Shown: piece after piece, positions 55,264 to 63,123 of the stretch
Position numbering within the stretch: the first letter of the stretch is position 1
How the letters are laid out: the number at the start of each line of letters is the position of its first letter
NCBI GenBank assembly: GCA_965232485.1
Contig: OZ246975.1
Location: 2,108,001 to 2,172,000 of the forward strand
Length of the DNA stretch: 64,000 nucleotides
Source: VXPQ01 sp965232485
Lineage (GTDB): Bacteria; Bacteroidota; Rhodothermia; Rhodothermales; VXPQ01
Direction of reading: 5' to 3'
Position numbers and translations under genes: made by a program
The notes under the pieces: model-generated
The model's database searches: none
Told to the model about the DNA's origin: nothing
Seen by the model: the letters and a program-made list of their open reading frames with translations, nothing else

Positions 55264-56457
55264 ATGCGCGCCGACATGACGTCGTTCTCCGACCTGCCCG
55301 AATGCCTGCCGGGAGGCATGCCCGTCGATGCGTTTCTCCGCGACTGGTGGCGGAAGAAACCCCTCCTCATCCGAAACGCGTTCCCCGATTTCGAATCCCC
55401 GATCACGCCGGAGGAACTGGCGGGCCTGGCGCTGGAAGAAGAGGCGGTTTCGCGGCTTGTGCTGGAGCGCGGCGGGGACTACCCCTGGCAACTCCGCCAC
55501 GGTCCTTTCCGGGAGGAGGATTTTGCGAATCTTCCCGAAACGCACTGGAGCTTGCTCGTGCAGGAAGTGGATCGCTGGGTTCCCGGCGCGGCGGCCCTTT
55601 TCGAGCATTTTCGGTTCGCGCCGTCGTGGCGTTTCGACGACGTCATGGCGAGTTACGCTCCGGAGGGCGGGAATGTGGGGGCGCATGTGGACCGCTACGA
55701 CGTGTTTCTGATTCAGGGGCTCGGGCGGCGCGAATGGCGGATCGGGGCGAAGCCGCTGCCTGCCGAAGAGGAAGTGTCCGCGCCGGATATCGATGTGGAT
55801 ATGCTGGCGGATTTCGAACCAGACGAAGTGCTGGCGCTTGAAGAGGGCGATATGCTTTATCTCCCGCCCCGCGTGGCGCACCACGGCATTGCGCTGGGTC
55901 CGTGCATGACGTATTCGGTCGGGTTTCGCGCGCCGGGTCATGCGGAATGCCTTGACGCCGCGCTGCGCCGGGCGATCGCGGACGCCGATCCGCTGGGGAG
56001 CTTGTCCGGGTCCGAATCGGCGCCGCCCGATCATCCGGGCCGCATCGGAGAGGATGTCCTGGATCAGTTGTATCGCCTGGCATGGGATTCGCTGACCGTT
56101 CCCGTGCTGGCGGAAGCCTTTGGCGCGCTCGTTACCGAATCGCGGCGCGGCGAGGAGCTGCCGCTTCCGGAACGGGAATGGACAGGGGGAGCAGTTGCCG
56201 AAGCGCTGCGGGCGGGCGCCGAACTGGTGCGCGCAGCGCCGAACCGCTTCGCGTTCGTCGAGCGACAAGGCGGGCGGGCCACCCTGTTCGCCCACGGCGA
56301 GGCGTATAGGTTGCCGCCGGAACTGGCCTATGCCGCTCCGCTTATTGCAGGCCGGGAACCGCTGAATGCGGAAACGCTCGGGGAAGCGCTGGAAAATGGA
56401 GACTTTTGCGAGTTATTGGCGACGCTGGCGAATGCGGGGAGCGTGGAGGTGGGGTAG
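55264..56457 (+). CDS. Cupin/JmjC-type ribosomal protein L16 arginine hydroxylase-like protein
   Basis: 397 aa. Fe(II)/2-oxoglutarate oxygenase of the YcfD/RoxA type. The N-terminal part has WRKKPLLIRNAFPDFESPIT and DYPWQLRHGPF. The metal site is GGNVGAHVDRYDVFLIQGLGRREWRIG (H and D) plus a distal histidine in LPPRVAHHGIALG. A C-terminal winged-helix-like extension follows. Starts are ATG 55,264, made partly from repeat copy E (CCTATG), or ATG 55,276. In either case any ribosome-binding site lies in the repeat. The last ~97 codons are duplicated downstream at 58,398-58,691. Confidence 0.85.
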   Translation: MRADMTSFSDLPECLPGGMPVDAFLRDWWRKKPLLIRNAFPDFESPITPEELAGLALEEEAVSRLVLERGGDYPWQLRHGPFREEDFANLPETHWSLLVQEVDRWVPGAAALFEHFRFAPSWRFDDVMASYAPEGGNVGAHVDRYDVFLIQGLGRREWRIGAKPLPAEEEVSAPDIDVDMLADFEPDEVLALEEGDMLYLPPRVAHHGIALGPCMTYSVGFRAPGHAECLDAALRRAIADADPLGSLSGSESAPPDHPGRIGEDVLDQLYRLAWDSLTVPVLAEAFGALVTESRRGEELPLPEREWTGGAVAEALRAGAELVRAAPNRFAFVERQGGRATLFAHGEAYRLPPELAYAAPLIAGREPLNAETLGEALENGDFCELLATLANAGSVEVG

Positions 56458-56460
56458 GGG
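56167..56460 (+). repeat. 294-bp direct repeat, left copy (3' end of the hydroxylase gene)
   Basis: This segment is repeated at 58,398-58,691 with a constant offset of 2,231 bp. I count six differences: a five-base cluster at 56,189-56,194 (GAGCAG versus ATGATC) and one A/G near 56,344. The left copy is in frame in an intact gene. The two copies enclose the AbiE module. Confidence 0.93.
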
Positions 56461-56663
56461 AATTTTTTGGACGGGCGTTCGTTGGGATGTCGAGTCTTGA
56501 CACGCGCACTTGTTTTCGCGCTTATCGAGGCGCTGCGGTTGTCTGAAGAAGTTTTTCTGCGCAGAGGGATCTGCCCTGAATGGATGGCGGTAATGTGTTC
56601 CCGCTGTTTTCCCATGAAAAATCCTGCAACATCACTATTTACAGGGCGTAATATATTGTGATT

Positions 56664-56691
56664 TGTCAGAAATACACTTATTTTTCTGACA
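56664..56691. promoter_or_regulatory. Inverted-repeat operator upstream of AbiE antitoxin gene
   Basis: TGTCAGAAA (56,664-56,672) and TTTCTGACA (56,683-56,691) are perfect inverted arms with a 10-bp spacer, 20 bp before the AbiEi start. AbiEi antitoxins repress their own operon by binding inverted repeats, so this is the expected autoregulation site. Confidence 0.75.
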
Positions 56692-56711
56692 TAATAAAAC
56701 AAAGATCAGTC

Positions 56712-57308
56712 ATGCGCAGCCTGCCACATCGCATTCTGGAATACGCTGAAGCGTCGGCTGAGGCAACGCCGATCTGCCCTGCGGGCTTTCTTCATTGGGG
56801 AAGTCGGGTCGCCGTGGATCAGGCATTGTCGCGGTTGGCCCGCGGGGGGCGACTTATGCGCATTTGCCAAGGCGTATACATGCGTCCGGTCGAGACTCCT
56901 TTCGGTTTGCGGGCGCCGAGCCTGGACAAAGTTGTCGCCGAGCTTACTGGGTTATGGGGCGAACCGATCGTCCCCGGCGGTGCATCCGCAGCGAATATTC
57001 TTGGGTTGACAGATCAGGTACCCGTTCAATCGGTTTATCTGACATCGGGGCCGAGCCGACATTTGCAACTGGGTGCGCAGACGGTCCAACTCCATCATGC
57101 TCCGCGCTGGCAGTTGGCCGCCCCGCACAGTGCGGCAGGGGTTGTTATTCGTGCTTTAGCCTGGCTGGGACCGGAAGAAGCCGCGGATGGGCTCAGACGC
57201 ATTGTCCCAAGACTTTCCTGTGAAGAGTTCGATAAACTGACCAGAGCTCGTCCCATCATGCCCGGATGGATGGCCGAGTCGGTGAGTGCGCTAATGGTTC
57301 ATGCCTGA
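56712..57308 (+). CDS. AbiEi-type antitoxin / DUF6088 winged-helix protein
   Basis: 198 aa. The N-terminal wHTH segment reads PAGFLHWGSRVAVDQALSRLARGGRLMRICQGVYMRP, as in AbiEi and DUF6088 antitoxins. The C-terminal half (IVPGGASAANILGLTDQVPVQSVYLTSG, LHHAPRWQLA) is the antitoxin fold. It neutralises AbiEii and represses the operon. ATG 56,712 was chosen because the homologous region begins MRSLPHRIL; 18 upstream codons overlap the operator. The gene overlaps the toxin start by 8 bp. Base composition is lower in GC than the flanking hydroxylase gene. Confidence 0.88.
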   Translation: MRSLPHRILEYAEASAEATPICPAGFLHWGSRVAVDQALSRLARGGRLMRICQGVYMRPVETPFGLRAPSLDKVVAELTGLWGEPIVPGGASAANILGLTDQVPVQSVYLTSGPSRHLQLGAQTVQLHHAPRWQLAAPHSAAGVVIRALAWLGPEEAADGLRRIVPRLSCEEFDKLTRARPIMPGWMAESVSALMVHA

Positions 57309-58335
57309 AGTACTTTTTCATACTTTTCCGGTCGGTGATCGCCGCGATGCATTGGAAGTTGCGGCCCGTCAAAGCGGGCGACCCGCTTATCTTCTGGAAA
57401 AAGACATTTGGGTCGTACACGCCCTGCGTTTGCTGTTCGACGCTCCTTTTGGCGAACACCTTGCATTCAAAGGCGGTACGTCCCTGTCCAAGGCGTATAA
57501 GGTGATTCGTCGGTTTTCGGAAGATGTCGATATCACCTATGACATTCGCGTTATTGCCCCGGATCTGGCATCCGAAATCGATAAGGATTTATCGCTTACA
57601 CGGAGTCAGAGTGATAAGTGGCGGAAAAAGATACGGCGCCAACTTAATGAGCAGGTGTGCGAACGGATTTTGCCAAACATCGAAGAGAGATTGGCACGAT
57701 CTGGTTCGTCCGCACATGTCTATGTTGACAAAGAAAGTCTATCCCCTACCCTTCGAGTCGCTTATTCGCCCTTGTTCGATGATTACAGTTTCGTCAAGTC
57801 GGAGGTTATGATCGAATTCGATGCTCGTTCCACTGGCGAACCACGCGAGGAACGGATTATTACATGCGACGCAGCGGAATTTTTATCTGGCGATGTGAAA
57901 TTCCCATCAGTCCGCGCTTCCGTGCTGCTGGCCGAGCGTACTTTTCTGGAAAAAGCTACAGCCATACACGTTTTTTGTCTTCAGGAGCGTCGTCGGGGCG
58001 AACGTCTTTCGCGGCATTGGCACGATCTGGTTCGTCTTGACAATGCCGGTTATGCAGACAAGGCGCTGGAGAATCGCCCACTTACCTTTGCAGTTGCACG
58101 CCATAAGACGATGTTTTTTCCGGAGAATGGATCCGACGGAAAACGGATCGATTACCATGCTGCACTATCGGGTGGGTTGCGCCTGATTCCGTCCGGCGAA
58201 GCCCGCCAGACTCTCGCCGACGATTACGCCAGGATGGCGGAAGGCGGGATATTGCTTGATGACACGGAATCGTTCGATCAACTCATGGAGCAGTGCGCCG
58301 ATATTGAAGAAAAGGTCAATGCCAGTATGTCTTAA
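57301..58335 (+). CDS. AbiEii-type nucleotidyltransferase toxin
   Basis: 344 aa. The nucleotidyltransferase core is FGEHLAFKGGTSLSKAYKVIRRFSEDVDITYD, with the GGTSLSK motif and the DVDI metal-binding aspartates; motifs III/IV follow around SEVMIEFDAR and RHWHDLVRLD. AbiEii-type toxins stop growth by transferring nucleotides to tRNA or similar targets in a type IV-like antitoxin arrangement and give abortive phage resistance. Translation is coupled to the antitoxin. Intact reading frame. Confidence 0.92.
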   Translation: MPEVLFHTFPVGDRRDALEVAARQSGRPAYLLEKDIWVVHALRLLFDAPFGEHLAFKGGTSLSKAYKVIRRFSEDVDITYDIRVIAPDLASEIDKDLSLTRSQSDKWRKKIRRQLNEQVCERILPNIEERLARSGSSAHVYVDKESLSPTLRVAYSPLFDDYSFVKSEVMIEFDARSTGEPREERIITCDAAEFLSGDVKFPSVRASVLLAERTFLEKATAIHVFCLQERRRGERLSRHWHDLVRLDNAGYADKALENRPLTFAVARHKTMFFPENGSDGKRIDYHAALSGGLRLIPSGEARQTLADDYARMAEGGILLDDTESFDQLMEQCADIEEKVNASMS

Positions 58336-58397
58336 TTATCAAACCCAGCGATATTTTCCTTCCGTGTCAATAACGATTTTTTTGAGAGGCGCCGTTC

Positions 58398-58691
58398 CCG
58401 GAACGGGAATGGACAGGGGATGATCTTGCCGAAGCGCTGCGGGCGGGCGCCGAACTGGTGCGCGCAGCGCCGAACCGCTTCGCGTTCGTCGAGCGACAAG
58501 GCGGGCGGGCCACCCTGTTCGCCCACGGCGAGGCGTATAGGTTGCCGCCGGAACTGGCCTATGCCGCTCCGCTTGTTGCAGGCCGGGAACCGCTGAATGC
58601 GGAAACGCTCGGGGAAGCGCTGGAAAATGGAGACTTTTGCGAGTTATTGGCGACGCTGGCGAATGCGGGGAGCGTGGAGGTGGGGTAGGGG
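58398..58691 (+). pseudogene. 294-bp direct repeat, right copy (duplicated 3' end of hydroxylase gene)
   Basis: It carries the last ~97 codons of the hydroxylase including its stop (TAG at 58,686-58,688) but no start or upstream part. It is nearly identical to 56,167-56,460. The region just left of it (58,336-58,397) is the end of the inserted module. It is a footprint of how the module entered, or of a later tandem duplication. Confidence 0.92.
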
Positions 58692-58873
58692 GCAGGAGGT
58701 TATGTTTTGGATTGCGGGGTGTCTTATGGGGTATGTGAGGCGTATTGTTTTGCTTGCAACGGCAAATGCGGCGTTGGAGGGACGGGGGCAAGGGTAGCCG
58801 CACATGCCCCGTCTGCGCAGTCGTTCATGGCGATTTGCTGGTCAGCAGGCGGTACGCCATGGACATTGTAAAT
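58692..58873. other. Spacer between the duplicated fragment and HigBA
   Basis: No gene recognised in these 182 bp. With the left repeat removed this would be the sequence originally following the hydroxylase stop, so the ancestral downstream neighbour was probably HigBA or the DNA now at 58,692. Confidence 0.35.
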
Positions 58874-58892
58874 TGTACGGTAATGCCGTACA
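58874..58892. promoter_or_regulatory. Palindromic operator upstream of HigBA
   Basis: TGTACGG-TAATG-CCGTACA is a 7+5+7 inverted repeat ending 9 bp before the toxin ATG at 58,902. HigA proteins bind such sites to repress the operon. Confidence 0.65.
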
Positions 58893-58901
58893 TTCAACGA
58901 C

Positions 58902-59192
58902 ATGATCATTCGCTCCATTCGCCACCGGGGTTTGCAGCGGTTGATTGAACGCGACGACCCCCGGTTTCTGCGGCATGATCTGGTTGACAGGATACGCAAG
59001 ATACTGACCGCGCTGATTCTGGCGGAGGGTATGGACGGGTTTATCGCCGCCTCTCCGTTTGGTTGGCGTATTCATCGGCTCCTGGGGAAGCGGCGTAATG
59101 AATGGAGCGTTTCGGTATCCGGCCACTGGCGGATTACATTTGAAGAACATGGCGGTTATATCGACCGCTTGAACCTGGAGGATTATCACTAA
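58902..59192 (+). CDS. higB: HigB-type mRNA interferase toxin
   Basis: 96 aa, RelE/HigB fold. Signatures: HRGLQRLIERDDPRFLRHDLVDRIRKIL, RIHRLLGKRRNEWSVSVSGHWRITFEEHGGYIDRLNLEDYH. The ending YIDRLNLEDYH is characteristic of HigB/plasmid-maintenance killer proteins. It cleaves mRNA on ribosomes. Toxin-first order with the antitoxin overlapping by one base is the usual hig arrangement. Confidence 0.92.
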   Translation: MIIRSIRHRGLQRLIERDDPRFLRHDLVDRIRKILTALILAEGMDGFIAASPFGWRIHRLLGKRRNEWSVSVSGHWRITFEEHGGYIDRLNLEDYH

Positions 59193-59497
59193 TGGCCACC
59201 GATGTCGTCAAAGTAAACATGACCCCCTCGCATCCCGGCGATTTCATCCGCACGGAAATCCTGGAGGAGTTGGGCCTGAACGTGACCAGGGCGGCGGAGA
59301 TTCTCGGGGTTCGCCGCGCGACCCTTTCGGATCTGTTGCATGGTCATGCCGCGCTATCGCCGGAGATGGCGCTGCGCATCGAAAAGGCGTTCGCCACGCC
59401 GATGGACCTGTTGCTGCGGATGCAGGTCTGGCATGACACTTCCCGGATGCGCGCGCGGGAAAGCGAGATCAACGTCCCGCGGTACGAGTCGGCGTGA
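59192..59497 (+). CDS. higA: HigA-type antitoxin
   Basis: 101 aa, XRE-family helix-turn-helix: MTPSHPGDFIRTEILEELGLNVTRAAEILGVRRATLSDLLHGHAALSPEMALRIEKAF, followed by a short dimerisation tail. It binds HigB and the operator at 58,874. The start codon shares its first base with the toxin stop (TAATG), so the two are coupled. Confidence 0.92.
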   Translation: MATDVVKVNMTPSHPGDFIRTEILEELGLNVTRAAEILGVRRATLSDLLHGHAALSPEMALRIEKAFATPMDLLLRMQVWHDTSRMRARESEINVPRYESA

Positions 59498-59570
59498 AGC
59501 GATGCAGGCGGGGCGCCCAGGGTATGGCGAATGGGAAATGCGGGAGCGAGGCTGGAACATGGTCGGAAAA

Positions 59571-59606
59571 TGGACATATTATATGACCAGACATATATTG
59601 TGTCCA
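59571..59606. promoter_or_regulatory. Inverted-repeat operator upstream of the Phd/PIN module
   Basis: TGGACATATTATATG and CATATATTGTGTCCA face each other with a 6-bp spacer; 13 of 15 positions are complementary. It lies 18 bp before the antitoxin ATG at 59,625, where Phd/YefM-type antitoxins usually bind. It is markedly A+T-rich and may include the -7 box. Confidence 0.7.
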
Positions 59607-59624
59607 TAATAGATAAAAACCGCC

Positions 59625-59843
59625 ATGAAAACGATAGGAGCCGCAAAGTTCAAGGAGCAGTGCCTCGCGTTGCTGGACGAACTGGATCCGGAGGGGCTGG
59701 TCGTCACTAAGCACGGCAAGCCGGTGGCCCGCGTCTTGCCCTACGACCGGGAACACGCCAGCCTGATCGGTGCGCTGCAAGGCGAGATTGAGATTCGCGG
59801 GGACATTTTTACGACCGGCGTTCGCTGGGACGCCGATGCTTAA
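59625..59843 (+). CDS. Phd/YefM-family antitoxin
   Basis: 72 aa. KTIGAAKFKEQCLALLDEL then GLVVTKHGKPVARVLPYD, the Phd/YefM DNA-binding and dimerisation core, and an acidic tail (GEIEIRGDIF) that should block the toxin. It is followed by a PIN-domain toxin with an 8-bp overlap. Confidence 0.9.
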   Translation: MKTIGAAKFKEQCLALLDELDPEGLVVTKHGKPVARVLPYDREHASLIGALQGEIEIRGDIFTTGVRWDADA

Positions 59844-60198
59844 TCTCGACACCCACATGCTTGTTTTCGCCCTCAGCGGCGCACTGCGGTCGAACGAAGA
59901 AGCCCTTCTGTCGCAAAACAGGTGGTCTATTTCCGCCATCGTGCCGTGGGAACTGGCGAAACTCGTTCAACTGGGCCGGATAAGCATGGACCTTGACGAC
60001 GACGATGTGGTTCGCGCCCTGAGCCGCCTGCATGTGTGGCCGATAGACCTCGAAACGGCCCGCACTGCGGCGCGCCTTGATTTCGAAGGCGATTCGGCGG
60101 ATCGGCTCATCGCCGCCGCCAGCATGGTGCATGGCGTTCCGCTGCTGACCCGGGATTGCGTTATTCGGCGCTCGAGGATGGTTCCGTTGGCGGGGTAA
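59836..60198 (+). CDS. PIN-domain (VapC-like) ribonuclease toxin
   Basis: 120 aa. The PIN acidic residues are visible: NLDTHMLVFALSG (first Asp), WSISAIVPWELAKLVQLG (Glu), FEGDSADRLIAAASMVHGVPLLTRDCVIRR (the two late Asp sites). It is expected to cut tRNA or rRNA when free of the antitoxin. The ATG at 59,836 starts just inside the antitoxin gene; the longer frame to 59,770 was rejected because it overlaps the antitoxin core. Confidence 0.9.
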   Translation: MLNLDTHMLVFALSGALRSNEEALLSQNRWSISAIVPWELAKLVQLGRISMDLDDDDVVRALSRLHVWPIDLETARTAARLDFEGDSADRLIAAASMVHGVPLLTRDCVIRRSRMVPLAG

Positions 60199-60300
60199 GG
60201 GGGTAAGATGCGAGGAGTTACATTGGGGATAAGGCGCAGTGTTTGTTCTTCCAATACAAGGAGGCGTAGCCCGGTAGTCCATCATCCAAGACTTACGACC

Positions 60301-60939
60301 GTGCCTGTTCCAGAAAACCCGAAAATATATCACATCGTGCATGTTGATCGGCTGGGGTCGATCATCGCTGACGGGTATCTATCGTCCGATGTGGAGATGG
60401 CGAAACGCGATGTGGAAGGAACCACGATAGGAATGAGTAGCATCAAGCAACGACGACGCGATCTGAAATTGCACAGTCACAATAGCCTCTCTGTCGGCGA
60501 TTGCGTTCCCTTCTATTTCTGTCCACGCTCCGTAATGCTTTATGTGATTTACAAGGCAAACCATAAAGAGTTGTCCTATCGAGACGGTCAAGGGCCTATT
60601 GTGCATCTCGAAGCGGATTTCCGAGCAACTGTTGCCTGGGCAGAACAACAAGGCAAACGCTGGGCTTTCACTTTGTCGAATGCAGGAGCCAACTATGTTG
60701 AAGACCGCTGCGATCTGGAGAAGCTGGACGAAATTGACTGGCATGCGGTTCGAGCCAAAAATTGGAAAGGGTGCAAGGAAAGGAAACAAGCGGAGTTTCT
60801 GGTGGAAGGATCGTTTCCCTGGACGCTCGTAGAGCGGATAGGGGTCTGTTCCGAAAAGGAGCGCCAGGAGGTGACGAAGGCTATGCGGTTATGTGCGCAC
60901 AAACCACGTGCAGAAGTCAAGAAAGGTTGGTATTATTGA
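60301..60939 (+). CDS. darT: DarT-family ssDNA ADP-ribosyltransferase toxin
   Basis: About 212 aa from GTG 60,301. DarT modifies thymidines in single-stranded DNA. Visible family pieces: VPVPENPKIYHIVHVDRLGSIIADGYL (NAD-binding histidine region), VGDCVPFYFCPRSVMLYVIY, and the catalytic glutamate in KQAEFLVEGSFPW. An in-frame ATG at 60,208 gives a 31-residue arginine-rich extension that does not look like the family, so GTG was preferred. It ends 16 bp before its antitoxin. Confidence 0.92.
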   Translation: MPVPENPKIYHIVHVDRLGSIIADGYLSSDVEMAKRDVEGTTIGMSSIKQRRRDLKLHSHNSLSVGDCVPFYFCPRSVMLYVIYKANHKELSYRDGQGPIVHLEADFRATVAWAEQQGKRWAFTLSNAGANYVEDRCDLEKLDEIDWHAVRAKNWKGCKERKQAEFLVEGSFPWTLVERIGVCSEKERQEVTKAMRLCAHKPRAEVKKGWYY

Positions 60940-60955
60940 CCAAGAGGAGGCTACC

Positions 60956-62008
60956 ATGATCCAGTTCAAGACAGGAAATATCTTCACGGAAGAAGCCGAG
61001 GCTTTGGTCAACACAGTCAACTGCGTTGGGGTCATGGGGCGCGGCATAGCGTTTCATTTCAAGAAGGCTTTCCCGGACAATTTCAAGGCTTATGCCTCTG
61101 CTTGCAAACGGGAGGAGGTGCGCCCTGGCCGCATGTTCACCTTCGAGACCGGCCAACTGACGCACCCGCATTATATCATCAACTTTCCCACGAAGCGTCA
61201 CTGGCGCGCCAAGAGCCGGATAGAGGACATTGAGGCGGGTCTTGGCGATCTGGTCCGGGAAATCCGGGAACGGGATATCCGATCCATCGCAATTCCTCCG
61301 CTGGGAAGCGGATTGGGCAAGCTGGACTGGGCCGATGTTCGTGCGCGCATTGAGGAGGTGCTGGAGCAATGTCCTCACGTGAAGGTCACTGTATTCGAAC
61401 CCAATCCTGAATTTGAAGATGCGAGGCCCAACCGTTCAAGCAAGTCACCCAAAATGACTCCCGGACGGGCTGCCTTGATCGGTTTGATGCGTCGCTATCT
61501 TGACGGATTACTGGACCCGTTCGTAACACTGCTCGAAGTTCATAAATTGATGTATTTCATGCAGTACGCCGGAGAACCGCTCCGGCTTCGGTTTCAGGAA
61601 GGGCATTATGGGCCATACGCCGAAAACCTGCGGCATGTCCTGAGCGCGATGGAGGGGCATATGATATCCGGTTATGTCGATGACGGCGACAAACCCGGCA
61701 AGGAGTTGAATTTGCTGCCGGGCGCTGCGGAGGAGGCGCTCGCTTTTCTCGAAGAGCATCCCGAATCGAATAGGCGTTTCGAGAGCGTGGCGGATATGGT
61801 GGAAGGATTCGAATCTTCGTTTGGCCTTGAACTGCTCGCCACGGTCCATTGGTTGGTTGATCACGATGAATCCATCAAGAACATGCAGGACCTGGTGAAT
61901 CAGGTGTACGACTGGAACGAGAGAAAACGGCAGTTCACCCCCCGCCAGATTGGCATCGCGGCGGACACGCTTGCCCGGAAAGGGTGGATGCGGGAGGTGG
62001 GGGCGTGA
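60956..62008 (+). CDS. darG: DarG-family antitoxin with macrodomain
   Basis: 350 aa. The N-terminal macrodomain removes ADP-ribose from DNA: GNIFTEEAEALVNTVNCVGVMGRGIAFHFKKAFP and IAIPPLGSGLGKLDWADV. The C-terminal domain (KMTPGRAALIGLMRRYL..., EVHKLMYFMQYAGEPLRL, HYGPYAENLRHVL) binds and blocks DarT. ATG 60,956 has a strong AGAGGAGG ribosome site. Full-length pair; DarTG systems also act in phage defence. Confidence 0.95.
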   Translation: MIQFKTGNIFTEEAEALVNTVNCVGVMGRGIAFHFKKAFPDNFKAYASACKREEVRPGRMFTFETGQLTHPHYIINFPTKRHWRAKSRIEDIEAGLGDLVREIRERDIRSIAIPPLGSGLGKLDWADVRARIEEVLEQCPHVKVTVFEPNPEFEDARPNRSSKSPKMTPGRAALIGLMRRYLDGLLDPFVTLLEVHKLMYFMQYAGEPLRLRFQEGHYGPYAENLRHVLSAMEGHMISGYVDDGDKPGKELNLLPGAAEEALAFLEEHPESNRRFESVADMVEGFESSFGLELLATVHWLVDHDESIKNMQDLVNQVYDWNERKRQFTPRQIGIAADTLARKGWMREVGA

Positions 62009-62052
62009 ATACTTACGCAGCGTGCGGGACAGCGCGGCGCTTCCCCGCTCTA

Positions 62053-63123
62053 TTAAAGTGAATTTTCCTCGCCGAACAAGTCTTTTTGACGCGTTAAATA
62101 GCGTACGGGCCTATTGATTTTCTCGATGACGCCTTCATCCACGGGGTGCTTCAACCACTCATTGGTATCGAATATTGCCTCCAAATCCTCTGCATTACCC
62201 GGGTTTGGCCAAGACAAAGCCCCTTTCTGTTTCAGAGCCTCAAGACCTTCGGACGGCGCTCCGGTCGAGCGAACATAGACAGGCGTCGGACGGGGGACTT
62301 TCGCCTCCAATTGCTCAATGGCGCCTGCCCATGTGCCTCCCTTCCCCTTGTCCGCATTGGCCACGAGCGCGGCGTCGGACAGGGCGTAAATCAGTTTGTT
62401 GCGTTGCATCGCATGGCCGACATTGAATCCAGCGGATGGGTCATAGGGTGAGATCAGTACGAGTTGCTCGTTCAGGATCGGATCGCGGTGGGCTCGATTC
62501 GTTGCAGCTCCCTTTAAGCCGTTCGCCAGAACGCCGACCGACTTGCCGCCGGCTTCAAGGGCGCCGTTCATGGCGGCCTGATCCACGCCTTTTGCGCCGC
62601 CGGAAACGATAGTTCGCCTCGCGGAAGCGGCCAGCTCGCCGATATTGCGGGCGTATTCTAGGATTTCCTCGTCTACATGCCGCGAACCAACAACCGCCAA
62701 ACCACCGGCATTAAGGAGTGTGTGATCTCCGCAGCCGTAAAGAATCGCCGACGCTTTCACTTTCAACCGGTCCCTGAGTCTCTGTGGATACGCTTCATCC
62801 CTATGGCTTATCACCCAGATTGCGCGCTTGCGCCAGCTTTCAATAGCCTGGCTCAACAAGAATCCCCTGCCGAGCAAGCGCTGAAGCCGTTCCCGATTGA
62901 ATGCAGGCTTATTAATCGCATGGACGCATTTATCAAGCAGATATTCCGAACCGGGTTCCATCAAGTCGGCAGGTTCTTTGTTGCCCTCAATGGAGCGGAG
63001 ACAGTTGTTCAAACCAAAGTATTCCCCAGGCTTGAGTACATCCGCACGGGCGCTGCGGCCTACGATCAAGGGGGCCGTTAACAGAAGGATCGCTTGGGTA
63101 TTCGGAGAAAGTGGTTCGTTCAT
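62053..63123 (-). CDS. DprA-like Rossmann-fold protein (DNA-processing/recombination mediator family)
   Basis: 356 aa. The DprA/Smf core is present: YPQRLRDRLKVKASAILYGCGD, LAVVGSRHVDEEILEYARNIGELAA, IVSGGAKGVDQAAMNGALEAGG, VLISPYDPSAGFNVGHAMQRNKLIYALSDAALV. The N-terminal ~90 residues look unlike standard DprA and there is no winged-helix tail. Housekeeping DprA loads RecA in transformation; island copies like this are often partnered with RecQ/PRTase proteins. Its start overlaps the stop of the truncated upstream gene (CAATGA), showing former coupling. Confidence 0.85.
   Translation of the reverse strand: MNEPLSPNTQAILLLTAPLIVGRSARADVLKPGEYFGLNNCLRSIEGNKEPADLMEPGSEYLLDKCVHAINKPAFNRERLQRLLGRGFLLSQAIESWRKRAIWVISHRDEAYPQRLRDRLKVKASAILYGCGDHTLLNAGGLAVVGSRHVDEEILEYARNIGELAASARRTIVSGGAKGVDQAAMNGALEAGGKSVGVLANGLKGAATNRAHRDPILNEQLVLISPYDPSAGFNVGHAMQRNKLIYALSDAALVANADKGKGGTWAGAIEQLEAKVPRPTPVYVRSTGAPSEGLEALKQKGALSWPNPGNAEDLEAIFDTNEWLKHPVDEGVIEKINRPVRYLTRQKDLFGEENSL

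Noticed and set aside
58332..58803. Minus-strand frames over the duplicated fragment
   Set aside because: They are shadows of the duplicated hydroxylase tail; the same frames occur opposite the original copy.
60208..60300. N-terminal extension of DarT
   Set aside because: The arginine-rich 31 residues do not resemble the family start; conservation begins at the GTG at 60,301.
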